Source: Schistosoma haematobium
Lineage: Eukaryota > Platyhelminthes > Trematoda > Strigeidida > Schistosomatidae
Assembly: GCF_000699445.3 (NCBI RefSeq)
Contig: NC_067197.1
Span: 28,875,809-28,939,808 of the forward strand
DNA length: 64,000 nt
Direction of reading: 5' to 3'
The translations under genes and the position numbers were made by a program. The number at the start of each line of letters is the position of its first letter. The stretch's first letter is position 1. Of the stretch, positions 47,001-59,262 are shown one piece after another. The notes beneath the pieces are model-generated. The model saw nothing but the letters and a program-made list of their open reading frames with translations. It made no database searches and was not told the origin of the DNA.

Positions 47001-47204
47001 TCCGACACCTAGAAATGGTTGTAGTAGCTCTGAGTTATGGCTTGCTTAACTGAAGTATTACTTCACAAAGCGCAAATCGAAATCTGAGAGATTTCGATGC
47101 CGAAACTTTCTCACTGAATCTCCTCCCCTGGTTGATGAAGAAATCTGAAATTCGATACAAAGTTCCCCCCTCTCACAGTCGTAATCCCTCATTAGATATG
47201 CGGT

Positions 47205-47445
47205 AATGAACAGTCAAAATGTTCAAAGACTTGTTCAAGAGCTGAAACTGGGTGATGGATCAGAATTACAGTTCTTTCATAATCTTCAAGTCTTGTTCAG
47301 CGACAGCACTGCGACTGAAACAATCCAAGCTCTCGTAATTTACGCTCAGCACTTCTAATGTCCAATACCGTGAAATATGATTACTTCACATAGCCCATAT
47401 TGCAGATAAGATTGAAAAGAGAGGCCCGCCAAACGAACTGCTTAC
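47205..47445 (+). mobile_element. Possible LTR-retrotransposon Gag remnant
   Basis: The short frame NVQRLVQELKLGDGSELQFF, HNLQVLFSDSTATETIQALV and then, in another frame, IAHIADKIEKRG resembles the helical core of Gag proteins from LTR retrotransposons (LGDxxPSQ, ETI-LW, ADKI order). It has stops and frameshifts. Recognition is from memory of motif order only, and no LTR pair or pol gene was found nearby. Confidence 0.35.
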
Positions 47446-50400
47446 GAAACCAAGAAACCTAGTCATTATAGGCATAAAATTCTGGTAGATACTGCCCTCG
47501 AAATTCAAGCAGATAGGGAAAAACGGGGTGGGTCATCACAGTGAAAAGAATCATGATCTCTGACGTTAATCTAATCAGCTCTATTAATGCCATTAGAAGT
47601 TTGGTTTCCAACCAACTATACACAGTCAACTGAGAGATTGACTTAAACAGGCACGCAATCTATCATCAGACGTTCGTGTCAACGTAATTTAGTAAAGAGG
47701 TATATCAACTACCTATTAGGTTTGATAAGGTTACTACCTATGTCATATGTCATGGTTATATTAGGAGAGTAAGGTGTCCATTGATTACAAATACTTATTC
47801 GGGTGTTTTTCTTCGAAAAAGATCTAGTAGAAGAATATCCTTCTTAAGGTAGGAGCAACTAATTTGCGAATTTTCGATAAGTGAGGTCTTAAGTAAGTCT
47901 CATTAACTCGAGTGTTCTGACAGTGAGAGGCAACCATATTGTTCGACAGTATGATACCCAAGTAATTTTCTGGAGCAGCGAACATGACACTGGAATTATT
48001 GAAGAACTATGCAGCGGATTATGATAACTGGGAGTATTTGAATTATATTATGAACTAAGAATCACAGAAATAACACAAATGGATCAATAAGTACTAGATA
48101 AGCACTAACTGTAGATTCCAAACTACAGTTCGGACTGTTGAGTAGCCTATGGGGTAGATTAGACACGCGCTCTCGCTCGTCAAAATCAAAACAAGTAATC
48201 TGGTAAATAGCGGTTCTATAATTCATCATAAATTTAAATGTAAATCGTTACCTAAACAAATATTACCACCCGGCTATTCAACCAATAATTGTTCAATCAA
48301 TCAAATCTAAACTACAATAAATAAAGTTGATAAAAGATGTGGAAAAATTACCAGTTACAACAAATGAACGCTATTCTATCCTGACTGGATAGGTCACCCA
48401 CAAAAGAAGGAGCAAATCAATACGGCTGCCGCCAAGAACAAGTGTCAAGTAAAACAACACAGATGCAGTTCGGGAAGAAACACAAAACTTAGTGAAGGCG
48501 TAAGAGAAACAAAAACTATAATAAAAAATACAAATATTAACAATTCAAATGTAATCAAAAGACAACAATGTACAACTAAGGGGATCAATAGGAACAAACT
48601 GCAAGTATATACATGGAGGGATTTTCACAAACACACAAAGCATTCAAAATGGATTTTACACTAACGAATGTAATGTATTTAGAATTGGAAATCGAGCATT
48701 CGACAAGTACAAAGGAACTGTTAGTTCATTCAAACATCACAGAATACAGTACTATTGTTCACTGTCACAATTCTACATTTAGTGTTAGTCAGGGATAGGA
48801 TATTTTGTTGATCCAGTAGTCCATCCTACACAAGTATTCATAGAAAGCCCAGACACTATAGAAGTTAAATACGTCCCTTTAGGTAATCGGCATACCCTCA
48901 ATGAAAAATAACAATAGCTGTATATGTTGTGAAATCTTTTTCATATGTATGTTTAACATTGTGTGTTATGTTCATCGTTTTTTCTGCTTGTTTGAAGCTC
49001 GAAATTTAATTTCCTCGTTGAGTTAATTTTATACTTCTGATCGTTTGTTACACATCGAAATCGCTGCTTTCACTCTAGTCAAACCTACTTTGGTTACCAG
49101 TCTCTGTCTTTGTGTGCTTTTTGTGTCTAGTTTATTTGAAAAACTCTGACTGATGACTGAGCATCGCAAGAAAACGCTTGTGGCTTTTATGTGGTTTAGC
49201 AAAGATAATTGCGTGTGGTTGTGTCAGCAATGTTCCTCGAAGACGAACGGCCTGCTATCCGAAGCCACTACAATGGTGGGCGTTGATAAAAGGTATATAA
49301 GCAAGTCTTGTCGAGATGCATTAAATGGAACTAGCTCTATCAGAAAAACAAATCAATGAGATGTTGTCCTGAATAAGCTCAGAACCGCTTGACGTACTGT
49401 GGTTATTGGACAAACAAACGATTTCTTTGTACCTGATTGCCTGCTTACTACGAGTTCCAAATATAATACGTTCACTTGTGCTTATTTAGTTCTAACTGCC
49501 TTCAAATTTAGAAGGACCGATTTCAAAGAGGTTGTTGAAAATGAATTCTCAAGAACTAAGATTTCCTCTATCTAAAACCCTCCAAGTATTAACAGGCTGG
49601 ACATGCTTAGAAAACCTAAGTTTGTGTCTAGGGGAAAAATCGACAACCTGACCACATTGGTCACCGACAGTCATCTCGAATTCTAAAATGTGTGTTACGC
49701 AACTGTGATTGCTGCCCCAATGAAAGTTCATGAGTCGGTAGAAATCAAGAACAAGAAACAACATTATTATGTTAAATAAGAGCCAGTTATCTAATAACCA
49801 GCTGAGTAATCAAAGGTTGTACACAGCGTCGAGTCAAGAAAAGTGAGAGCTTAGAATCCAGAACTTGCTTTGAGCATAACATTGGTTCGATGAAAAATCT
49901 ACCTATCCAGTTAATTCCTCCAAGTATCTGCTGAAGGTTTACAGACCAAGTAAACAAACAAACAAACCGGAAAGTGAATCAAACCAGGCTACTATAGGCA
50001 GTATTCAAATTTCAAAATGAAATGAACCAGATGCTACATAATGGAGTTTTTGATCATAAAGTCTTGCCATGCGCGGACCGTGTATTACGAAGAGAAGCTG
50101 GAAAGCGACTGGAACCAAGGTTAGATGTTGGCATGAATAACCTCAGGGTTGCAAATTTTTGGATAGTGAAACTTCGACAGAATGTGATCCCGAAGCCACT
50201 TTAAGTGAAGCATGAAACCATTTAAATGGTCTTTAGACCTGCTATACAAATGCAGGAAGTTACTCGACGAGCGATGAGGACTAGGTATACAGACAGACTC
50301 TACCAAGCCAGATGTAGGCGCTGTGACGGAAACTTAGCTGACGTGGTCTTTACACAGTTCAGACCTTGATTTGAAAGTTTAGCATTAATAAGAGCCGACA

Positions 50401-51018
50401 GAATCCAGAAGCATAAAGGGAGAAAGAGCAGATCCATTCTAGATGTCACTTAGGCGGTTGCAGTAATTTTCCTTTACATGTGTTGAAGAGTTCAACACCG
50501 TAGATATCTGGAAAAATTAGGTTTGCAAATATTTTCTTAATGATGGTGTCGTGCCCCGAAAACTCGTTTGCATCGATTTTAGGATTTTAAGGTTCATTCT
50601 GTCGTTGGGTCAGGGGTTTGGTAGAATTAGCCGAACCAAACCATTACATCCCAGATAGACCGTCTCAGGGATCAATTTCTGACGCACTCCGACCCGGTTG
50701 GTGGGTTATCATGTCACAACAATATATTCTGAAATAAAGTTTGTTCAAACGAATATTATATTTGGAAGGAAATATCGGAAAGTTGCAACGTGCACGAGTT
50801 ATGGCAAAAGTGTCTTACGTGCTAAATCCACGTGGTCAGTCAAATGAGTATCTTCAGCCACCACTGACTTTAAAGAGTGGAGATAAACGTTTCGGTTTGT
50901 AAAGACCAATTTTCGAGATTGTTCAGTGTGACAGAACTGCTTCGGTTTGAGCACTCGAGCAGAATTCTAGACCACACACAAATAAATGATAACTATTACT
51001 GGAAAAATTATTCTTAAT
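47446..51018. other. Intergenic, decayed transposon DNA
   Basis: No intact gene. A 68-residue frame at 49153-49359 contains WLCQQCSSK and may be a worn Cys-rich LINE ORF1 piece. Around 50480-50580, broken frames reading FNTVDIWKN and YFLNDGVVPRKLVCI resemble an RTE reverse transcriptase. Both are weak. Confidence 0.35.
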
Positions 51019-52554
51019 AATAATAATAATAATTTATTCTCAAACAACAGTTTGTTACATGAGGCATGCCAGTTTACAGGCAAGATCAAATTTATACAAA
51101 TGATACAATATCCACTGTAGTAAATTACACAGCTGGGTTGATAATTTATAAGATATAAATGTAGATGGTTTTAATCAGTATCACAGTTGGCGCGCTTCAC
51201 GAAAGTTGCGTTGCGAATGTGCAACTGATGGTCAAGGATAGGTCCATTGAAGGTGGGAGCTTCTAAATGTCGCAACCTTATGTCCCTTTGGAATGTCTAA
51301 GGCTTTGAGGGTGGTGCAGGATGAAATCTTTCGTTCCATATCACAAGGGGGGTGAAAGAGGGAGCAAGTAAAAGAAAACACGAGGGGCAAAGTAGCCAAT
51401 ATTCATGAATGAATGTTTAAGGTATGATTACTCATTCTAATTTTCTTTTATTAAGGTATTTGTCAAGAAAGAGCATTTAATAGGTTAAAGAAAATAAGTG
51501 TTAACAAGGTGTGAGTGGACATACAACTGACAAATGGAGGCGATTCGGAAAGGAGCTGAGAGTATGGGATTATGTGTGGTTATAAAATAAAATATGGTGC
51601 TAGAAACACTATTGTGATATACAATTGGCTATCTTTTTTATCGAAGCAATTGGAGCCCTTTTCATTTTTTTTGTATTATTACTTATTTTTTCAGGTATCA
51701 TAGGGTCTTGAGTAGGCTTCGTATATTAGCGAATTGTCTAGTTTGCTTGTAATAAGATTACTGGGTAGGAAGTGAAACCAATTCAACGTTCGTAACACGA
51801 TTTAAAGAGGTATTTTGCGTGATAAATCAGCTTCAATACCATAAGTTCGTGACATCCCACTAAACCATAAGGAGCCGTAATTAAACAAAATGTTCTGCCC
51901 TACAGACATGGGTGGATTGAATTTATCTCCCCACCATCATGTTTGCTGGTCAGTAACGCCACCCTCCCTTCTTTTGTGATGTTAGGCTCTCTTACGTTTA
52001 TGGTAAGTATGAATACTGCTTTAATCAAAGCCCATAGTTGGAATACACTGTCTCTACTAGGTCCATGTTACAAGCAAATCAGATAGTTGGAAAGTCTTTT
52101 TTTGGGTTAGATGTCCATATAGTATATCACACTGCTATTAAAATAACTAATGGTTTAAAGAAGTAAGGACTAATATCAAATCAAAAGATATGAGAGGGTA
52201 TAAAACTGTAGAAAGAAAAAAGAAAAGAAAAAGATTTCAGAGTAAGACAAATAAAACATTGAGAAACTCACAAGACTTTTTGGCCAAATTTTGAGCTTTG
52301 TATGATCGGCCTTAGTAGATCAGCATCCATAAGATTGAGCTATCTGTCTACTTGCAGTAGAAAAAAAAGCATGACTTTTAGGAAGAATAATGTACATTTA
52401 ACCTGTAGAGATTTGGGAACTGAAAGCTAGGGTTAGGAACATAAGGTCATGATTAATAAACAATGAATAATAGGAAAGGATAAGCCATATATTCTGTGGT
52501 TTGGTTATATTCGTATTAGTAACAGTCGAACTTGTTATAATCTTGTTCTTTCTA

Positions 52555-54526
52555 GATACTGGGCGGTCCGTAATAAAGTGCCTCATTGGTGGGCGGGAGT
52601 TCAAGGAAATGTTGAAGCTCTTTGGAGTCTAGAAATAGGGTTATTAGCTTTTTGAATCTGGTAAACGTATCACAGTTGCGGATAGGCATTGGCAGCCTGT
52701 TCCACAGTAAGCTATACCCTACTGTAAAAAAACTTACAACGCATTTGTTTTTGGTGTTTTACGGTAAGTAGTGTATATGCGTTGTTTCTAAGTCTATAGG
52801 CTGGGTCGTGGGTGATAGTCGGGCAGGAGGTTAGAAAGGAGAGCCCATATATCGCTTTGTAGAGAAATATTAAATTGTTTTTTAGCCTACGGTGCCATAA
52901 AGGTTCTAAAGATAGATGCTTACATCTGTCTGTGTAATCGAGACTCGAGTTACATCCTAGTAGTTGACGTGTGAAACGTCTTTGAACATCTACTCTTATC
53001 TTGTCTGTGATATTCATATTAGAGAAGACAAAAGAGCAGTATTCAAGGGAGGGTCGTACACATATTTTGTAGAGAGTAAGTTTACCCTCTGTTGTGAAGT
53101 TTTTCATTATAAAACCAATTAGCCGTCTAGATTTAGAAATAATAGAGGCATGTTCTTCAAAGTTCAGGCTTCCTGTGTAATTAATTCCTAAATCGTGTAC
53201 TGATTCGAGTGTTTGGACTCTACTTTCATTTAAGTGAAGTTGCGGTTTATAGGGATGCTTTCCAAAGTGCATGATCCCGCACTTGTTGAGGTTAAATGGT
53301 AATTGCCATTTTTCACTCCATATAGTTAAGTTATTGAGGTCCTTTTGGACCTGGGATACACTTTCGCTTAGTGCCTCAGGCTTATAGCTGTATACTATTT
53401 TGAGATCAGCATATAAGTATGGTTTCCCAAATTCTATGGTGTTACATATATCGTTTATATACATAAGAAACAAAAGTGGACCTAATACGCTTCCCTGGAT
53501 GACTCCACTGGTGATTGGTCTAGGTGACGAGAGACAGTCATTGTACTTTACCATCTGTTTACGTTCTGTTAAGAACGAAGCAAACCATGAGTACAGTGGG
53601 TTGTGTATTCCGAAGGACTTTAGTTTTACGAGTAGCCTTTTGTGTGGGACCTTATCAAAGGCTTTCTTAAAGTCTAGAAATAGGACTGATACAAGGAGTC
53701 CGCTGTCTCATTTCAGAGTTATATCATTCAGGTAGTCTACTAGGCATGTATCGCATGATCTGGACCTAAGAAATCCATGCTGGGAGGTCGAAATGAGATT
53801 ATTAGTTAGTAGATGTTGGACTACAGCCGCCTTAACTACTTTTTCCATCACTCTGGAGACCACTGAAGTTATATTTATGGGCGGGTAATTTTCAACGTTT
53901 GCTTCAGGTCCTGTTTTTATTTTGGAAATGATATGTGCAGTTTTCCAGGCATTAGGGTAACACGCTGTAGAGAGTGATATCGCGAATAGTTTGAGAAGCA
54001 AAACACACATATCACCTCCACGTTTTAGCATGCAAGATGGAATACCATCTGGTCCATCAGTGTAGGAGTGTTTCAATGTACTGATTGCTTTGGCGATATT
54101 TTGTACACTGAATTCTACATTAGTAATTTCACAGGGAGTTACTGGGATTGGTTCTGAATCATTAAATGGTTTTTCGTTAGTTAGTGAGAAACAAAAATGT
54201 TCACTAAATAATTCCGTGATAAGTTTGGGATCTTCGTATACTTGTTTGCCTTTAATGAATATACTCCCTCTCAATTTAGAACGTTTAAGTTTACTTTGGA
54301 GGAGTATGGTGAGTGCAGAGGGGTTATTATTAAGTTCGACTGCACGTTTTTCCTGTGCTACTGCTTTTTGTTTAGTTATTGCCTCTGTTCGGACAAGTAT
54401 TTCTGTCATCGTTACTAAAGAGGAAAAGTCATTTAAGTTGTGGAATCGAGTACAATGTCTTTGAAGACGTCTTCTTGTACTGACCGGTATATAGAGATCT
54501 TTGGAGAACGTAGGTTTACAGTATTC
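52555..54526 (-). pseudogene. LINE reverse transcriptase with a deleted catalytic residue
   Basis: RT motifs in order: YTDGPDGIPSCMLKRGGDMC, ACYPNAWKTAHIISKIKTG, NYPPINITSVVSRVMEKVV, SQHGFLRSRSCDTCLVDYLN, in-frame TGA, FLDFKKAFDKVPHKRLL, VIQGSVLGPLLFLMYINDI, YLYADLKIVYSYK, PFNLNKCGIMHFG. The catalytic YADD reads YAD-L: one Asp codon is missing (53407-53396), which should abolish polymerase activity. The C-terminus is frameshifted in a T-run. Confidence 0.8.
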
Positions 54527-55615
54527 TCAAGGTGCGATGTTGTTGATGATACTTTTGATGTTGTGATAAAATATATTGGTTAATGTGTCGGTATTGTTTG
54601 AGGTAAAGAAAGTTCTCCAATCAGTGCTTCTTAGGTAATTGTGGAAGTTATTACAATCAACCTTGCGATAGTTTCTACGAAGTTTTACGGTTTTACTTCT
54701 ATCGGTTGTGGTTTTTACATTAAGGCTGCATATGACAATGTTATGATCACTACCTGGGAACTTTTTTCCAATATACAAAGTATTGGGGATGAGGCCACTG
54801 GTAAAGACTAAGTCTAAGATGTTTTGATGTCTGGTAGGGCTATCGACATACTGAGTCCATTGTCCAAGCTCTAGACATTCAATAAATGATTCATAACGTC
54901 TCGGCGCTTTGACTGGCAGCCAAGAAATTTCGGGCATATTGAAGTCACCACAAATGAGCTTGCCTGTGAATGAGAGGGATGATGCTAGTGTGAATACCTC
55001 CGATAATACTGCTATTTCATCTATTGATGCGTTAGGTTGACGATAAACACAGCCGAGCAGTAAGGTAACGGAATTCGACGGCTTTAATACAATCCACACC
55101 GAATCCTTCAGTTTGTTTAGTTCAGGCATATCACATAGCAGTGAGTTTAGGCTAGAGTGAGCGTAAATAAGGCATCCTCCGCCTCGTCCATTCAATCTGT
55201 CGCTTCTATATAGAAAATAGTTATCAAGAGATATGCTTTGGTCGGAAATATTACTGTTAGTCCATGCTTCAGATATCATAAGTGATGGTTGATATATGGA
55301 TACAAACAGGGCTAAATCCGTCTTTTTGTTGCAGATCGATCGAGCATTGATAAGACATATATCAAGCAAGTGGCCTACTAAGTTAAAATGGGTGAGGGTA
55401 TCTCGGATAAAATCGTCGTAACCCTCGCGGGTGTGAGATGAGTTTGATGTGTGGAATTGGATGTTCTTCATTAGCTCGGTATTTTGATAGCTAGACTTAG
55501 TCGGAGATGTATCAAATGAGCTAGTGAAGTTGATTGGGGAGTTTACCCAGGAGGAAAGGGTGGGAGTACTCTCTGATGGAAACTGTACGGAGGAAACAAA
55601 TTTATGGTTTACATG
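54527..55615 (-). pseudogene. LINE AP-endonuclease domain
   Basis: Frame with LLDICLINARSICNKKTDLA, MISEAWTNSNISDQSISLDN, YRSDRLNGRGGGCLIYAHS, LLLGCVYRQPNAS, LICGDFNMPEISW, NILDLVFTSG and FPGSDHNIVICS (SDH). All the usual motifs are present. It closes with TGA at 54529-54527, and reading through this codon continues in phase into the RT. Confidence 0.75.
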
Positions 55616-56274
55616 TGGTTTGAAATAACTTGGCCTATATGCTTCAACAGAGGTGTCACTAGGGGTTTTACTCCAAAAAAATATTGTACAGGCCTACTGT
55701 GAAGTGTATGGTTATTTACAAAATAGTCTTGATGGTTAGACTCGTAGCCCCTGTTATGGCTATTTAAGTTAGCGCGAGAGGGGTCTGCCACGCGTAACTG
55801 GGAGGAGTTGCGACTGTTGTTATACATGGGAGCCGTTGTTATGTGATGGGTCGGTACTAAAGGATGTGAGAAGTTTTCTTTCTGAGAGTAATTACAGTTG
55901 CGATCCTGGGGAATGTAGGTAGGGTGTGGAGTGAGAAACCTATTATTACCATTCTTATTTATGGTTTTAGGCTTCAGGGGGTGATTTGGGTGGCCAGTTC
56001 TCTGGTAGTTTTCGTTAGTCTGCGTGTAAGAAGGCTTGCTACGCTGAAGCCCACTACCCATTTTGCAACTTAGAGGTGTTGAAGGCAAGTTATACGATGG
56101 CAGCGGGGAGAACCTGTTCATTGTTCTTGGGATACCTATAGAGCAGTTGGGTTCAATCTTACGTGTTTCCCTATTCGGTATCATGAGTTTTGTCTTCCCA
56201 CCCATTATTTTCAGAGCTGGAGTCTTTCGTCGTCTCTGTGAGATGAACTTAAGTTCATTCAAGTCTTGCTTCAA
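55609..56274 (-). pseudogene. ORF1-like basic protein of the CR1/Jockey-group LINE
   Basis: A 221-residue frame, rich in Asn, Pro, Ser, Arg and Lys, with no Cys-rich knuckle and no known fold. It lies directly upstream of the endonuclease and its stop (55609) overlaps the open endonuclease frame, which is open from at least 55615. It may be an RNA-binding ORF1 or an N-terminal extension of ORF2 shifted by one base. Confidence 0.5.
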
Positions 56275-56399
56275 CGGTTATTCTGACAAGTCATATTCAT
56301 AATCATTTGATAACATGTGTTTTTATTTCCCTTTTATAACGTCACTTATATGCTCCACTCCGTCTTCACTTTGCGTATTTTATTTCTCAACTTATACAG

Positions 56400-59262
56400 A
56401 AGCTCGCCTACGGTGGAAACCTTGTCCTACCTAGATGATCACAAGTCGCTTACAGGTTGAAAGCTACCACCAACTACTAATGATGAACCAGTCTTTCTGA
56501 AACCACGTGTATCACTCAAACTGGCTCCTTTCAACGTTCGCATACTAATGCAGATCGGACAACATAGAGCGTTGGCTATGTCTTTAGAAAGTCCTAATAT
56601 CGACGTCTACTGTCTATCTGAGATCCGTATTCAAGGCTCTAGTGACGTACTACATGTTCTTTCTCTATCTGTCGCTCCGAAAAGCTTGTTTTACGTGCCA
56701 GCTACCATCCCATAGAAATGTATAGATGAAAATTGGCTGCAGTTGCATGACACCATGAGAATGACAAATAAAGTCGCTTGTGGCTTCGCGAAGCGTCCCA
56801 CTTATAAGCACTAGGTTTATACAGCCTACCTACAACTCGTTAAAGCCGGTCAGTCTTTTCCGTGTGACCTTGGGTTTCACCACAAACGACGACTGTTACG
56901 TAAGGAAGTTGGACAAGGCCTGCGTAACAGCCGGGAAGCCTGGTTGTAGGAGCGTGTCTATGAGTTAGAAGCAGCATTTGCATCTGGTAACAGTCGGAAG
57001 CTTTTTCGACTCATCCAAGTCATTGACAAAAAAGCGTCTGGTGTGTGAGGTAGTTTGTGAAGCTGATGGGATACTAGCTAGTAACATCCACCGACGTCTT
57101 GTACGGTGGGAAGAGTTTTTAGAGGGACAGTCCGGCTAGTCTGGTGTTCTAGTGACATCGATTACATTGCTCTGATCTCCATGGCCGGTGACGATTGATC
57201 CACTTAACGAAGTTAAAGTCACCAAGGAACTTCAACTCTTGAAGCGCTGCAAATCACCAATCCCAGATGACTCACAGCCAGTCACTCTTAAAGATGGTGG
57301 CGCCCTTATGATTAAGGAACTGACTGTGTTGTTTACAGAGATCTGGCCATTAGAGTGCTACAACATCATGGAATGGGTCGATAGTTTTTCCTATCTTTAG
57401 AAAAGGTTCATGTCGTTTCTTTAACAACTATCGGGGGATAACTGTACTTCCGATTGCGTCCAAGCTATTGACTTCCGTCATACTTCGTAGGCTGTTCAAA
57501 ACACGAGAAAGATTGACTCGCGAGGAGCAGGCTGGTTTTCGTTTTGGTTCGAGGATGTATTAATCATATCTTCACCCTCTGCAAAATGTTAGAACACCGT
57601 CGTACTTATCACAAGCCAAAAATCGTAGTGTTTCCTGACATCAAGGCTGCCTTCGATTCGTTGGATAGGACTGTTCTCTGGGATTGTCTATTGAAGAAGG
57701 ATGTGCCTGAGAAGTTTATTAACATCCTGAAAGCCCTATATACAAACACCTCAGGCAGAGTGAGGGCATACAACCACCTCTCTCCATTGTTCCACGCAAG
57801 CATTGGGCTTAGGCAGAGTTGTCCAATCTCACCATTCCTCTTCAATGTTGCCATCGATGACATTCCGGAAACAGCTCTGATGAATGTAAGTAATGGTGGT
57901 GTGGATCTGTTGCCTGGAGAAAGACTTCTCGACCTTGAGTATGCGGATGATATTGTCTTACTGTGAGATAATGCCCAAGCCATGCAATCCGCTCTTAATC
58001 AGTTGGCAATCAGTGTCCGTAGGTATGGTATGTGCTTTGCATTTTCGAAGTGCAAAGTACTTCTACAAGACTGACAGGATTCTAATCCTGTACTCACCCT
58101 GGATGGTGAGCAGATAGAAGTAGTCGAGAAGTTCGTGTATCTAGGTAGCTGCATAAGTGCTGGTGGGGGTGTGAGTGATGAGATCAATGCAAATATAGCG
58201 AAAGCCAGAGCGAATTATGACAATCTGGGACATCTTTTGCGCCTTTGTGATGTTAGTCTGGCTGTAAAAGTTCGGATTTACAATGTATCGGTGAAGGCAG
58301 TTTCTCTCCATGCTTGTGAAACCTGGCCTCTTGGAGTTGAGGATGTTAGACGGACCTCTGTGTTTGATCATTGTTGTCTCCGAAGGATTGTAGTGAACAA
58401 GAACACCAGTGGGGAACGATAGAATGTGATTATCACAAAATTAAAGGACTTGTTAGTAAAATCTATCTTATAGTAAAGGCTTAATTTGCAAAATGTCCAT
58501 CAGTTGTCTCAAAATGACTCAGACTTCATTGCTCTTGCATTTTCATACAAACTGCATTCTGTTCCCATTCTTTACTGGTCGATCCTCTTGTCTCTCTGCT
58601 GCCAGACCTTCTGTTGACGAGTAACGTCATATACTACTTATGTCAATACAAGTAGCACACACCACACTGACATCCAGTGGCAACACCATGTTAGTAATGC
58701 AGAGGTTCTGCATCGTATGATCGGGCACAGAGACGATAATTCAATTGGTGTCACCATCTTGAAACATCTACTTCGGTGACTTGGATATGTTCTACGAATG
58801 TCATCTCAGAAAATTCCACGTCGTGCATTGTTTGCCGATTCTGGGACTGGTTGTAGAAAAGGGAAATGTGGTCAGTGTATGACATGGTGTTGTGGTATGA
58901 AGGAAAGCTGCAAAGGGCTGGCTTCTGTTGGTTCTTAACGATTCTTTTGTTGTGGTCCTAGAGATGGTGTAGTACAGTGGCTAGTGATGTTATGAGAAAT
59001 GGCCCAGAATGGAAGCCAGTGGCAATCACTCAGTAACTGTTAATCTTTTCATACAAGTGAACGTAACTTTTCTAACTGAAAGAATTCTTTGAGCTGTTTC
59101 TCATATTATTATTAATATTTCATTCTCATACACTAATTTCTGTTCGTTTTTATTCTTTTTATTACAAGCACTTCATAACCACGTTGTTATTGTGTGGTTC
59201 ATATTTATTTAGTGCCCCCTTGTACCAATGTTTATGTGTTCAAATAAATAAATAAATAACCT
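56400..59262 (+). mobile_element. RTE-clade LINE (family A), nearly full-length but decayed
   Basis: Domains in order: an AP-endonuclease start (LAPFNVRILMQIGQHRA, IDVYCLSE near 56535-56650), a deleted endonuclease middle, the linker (WPVTIDPLNEVKVTKELQLL, 57183), RT from 57420 (broken frames) with FPDIKAAFDSLD, LRQSCPISPFLFN and EYADDIVLL at 57930-57960 followed at once by TGA, then SKCKVLLQD, YLGSCISAGGGVSDEI, and the distal QWQHHVSNAEVLHRMIGHRDD and PRRALFADSGTGC at 58676-58860. The 3' UTR ends in the GTGTGGTTCATATTT...GTTCAAATAAATAAATAA tail. There are many frameshifts and stops. Segment 57690-57960 is nearly identical in protein to the copy at 6300-6750. Confidence 0.85.
58394..58672. 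repeat. About 280-bp insertion inside the RTE-A 3' coding region
   Basis: RTE coding similarity stops after CCLRRIV (58393) and resumes at DIQWQHHVSNAEV (58673). The intervening sequence has no RTE-like reading frame and looks like an independent short repeat (TCATTGCTCTTGCATTTTC ... TCTCTCTGCTGCCAGACC). Its family is not identified and no clear target-site duplication was seen. Confidence 0.45.

Larger units (their letters stand above)
51019..56300 (-). mobile_element. CR1/Jockey-group LINE with ORF1-like region, EN and RT
   Basis: This minus-strand element has an ORF1-like basic region at 56274-55609, then a single frame from about 55615 to 52712 containing endonuclease and RT. Two in-frame TGA codons (54529-54527, 53710-53708) break the frame. 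The RT C-terminus continues after a one-base indel in a T-run near 52728 (YSLLWNRLPMPIRNCDTFTR ... LFLDSKELQHFLELPP) to about 52555. The (TTA)n-like run at 51019-51042 could be the microsatellite tail typical of such LINEs, which would give a 1.5-kb 3' UTR, but 51040-52550 may include other inserts. Confidence 0.75.
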
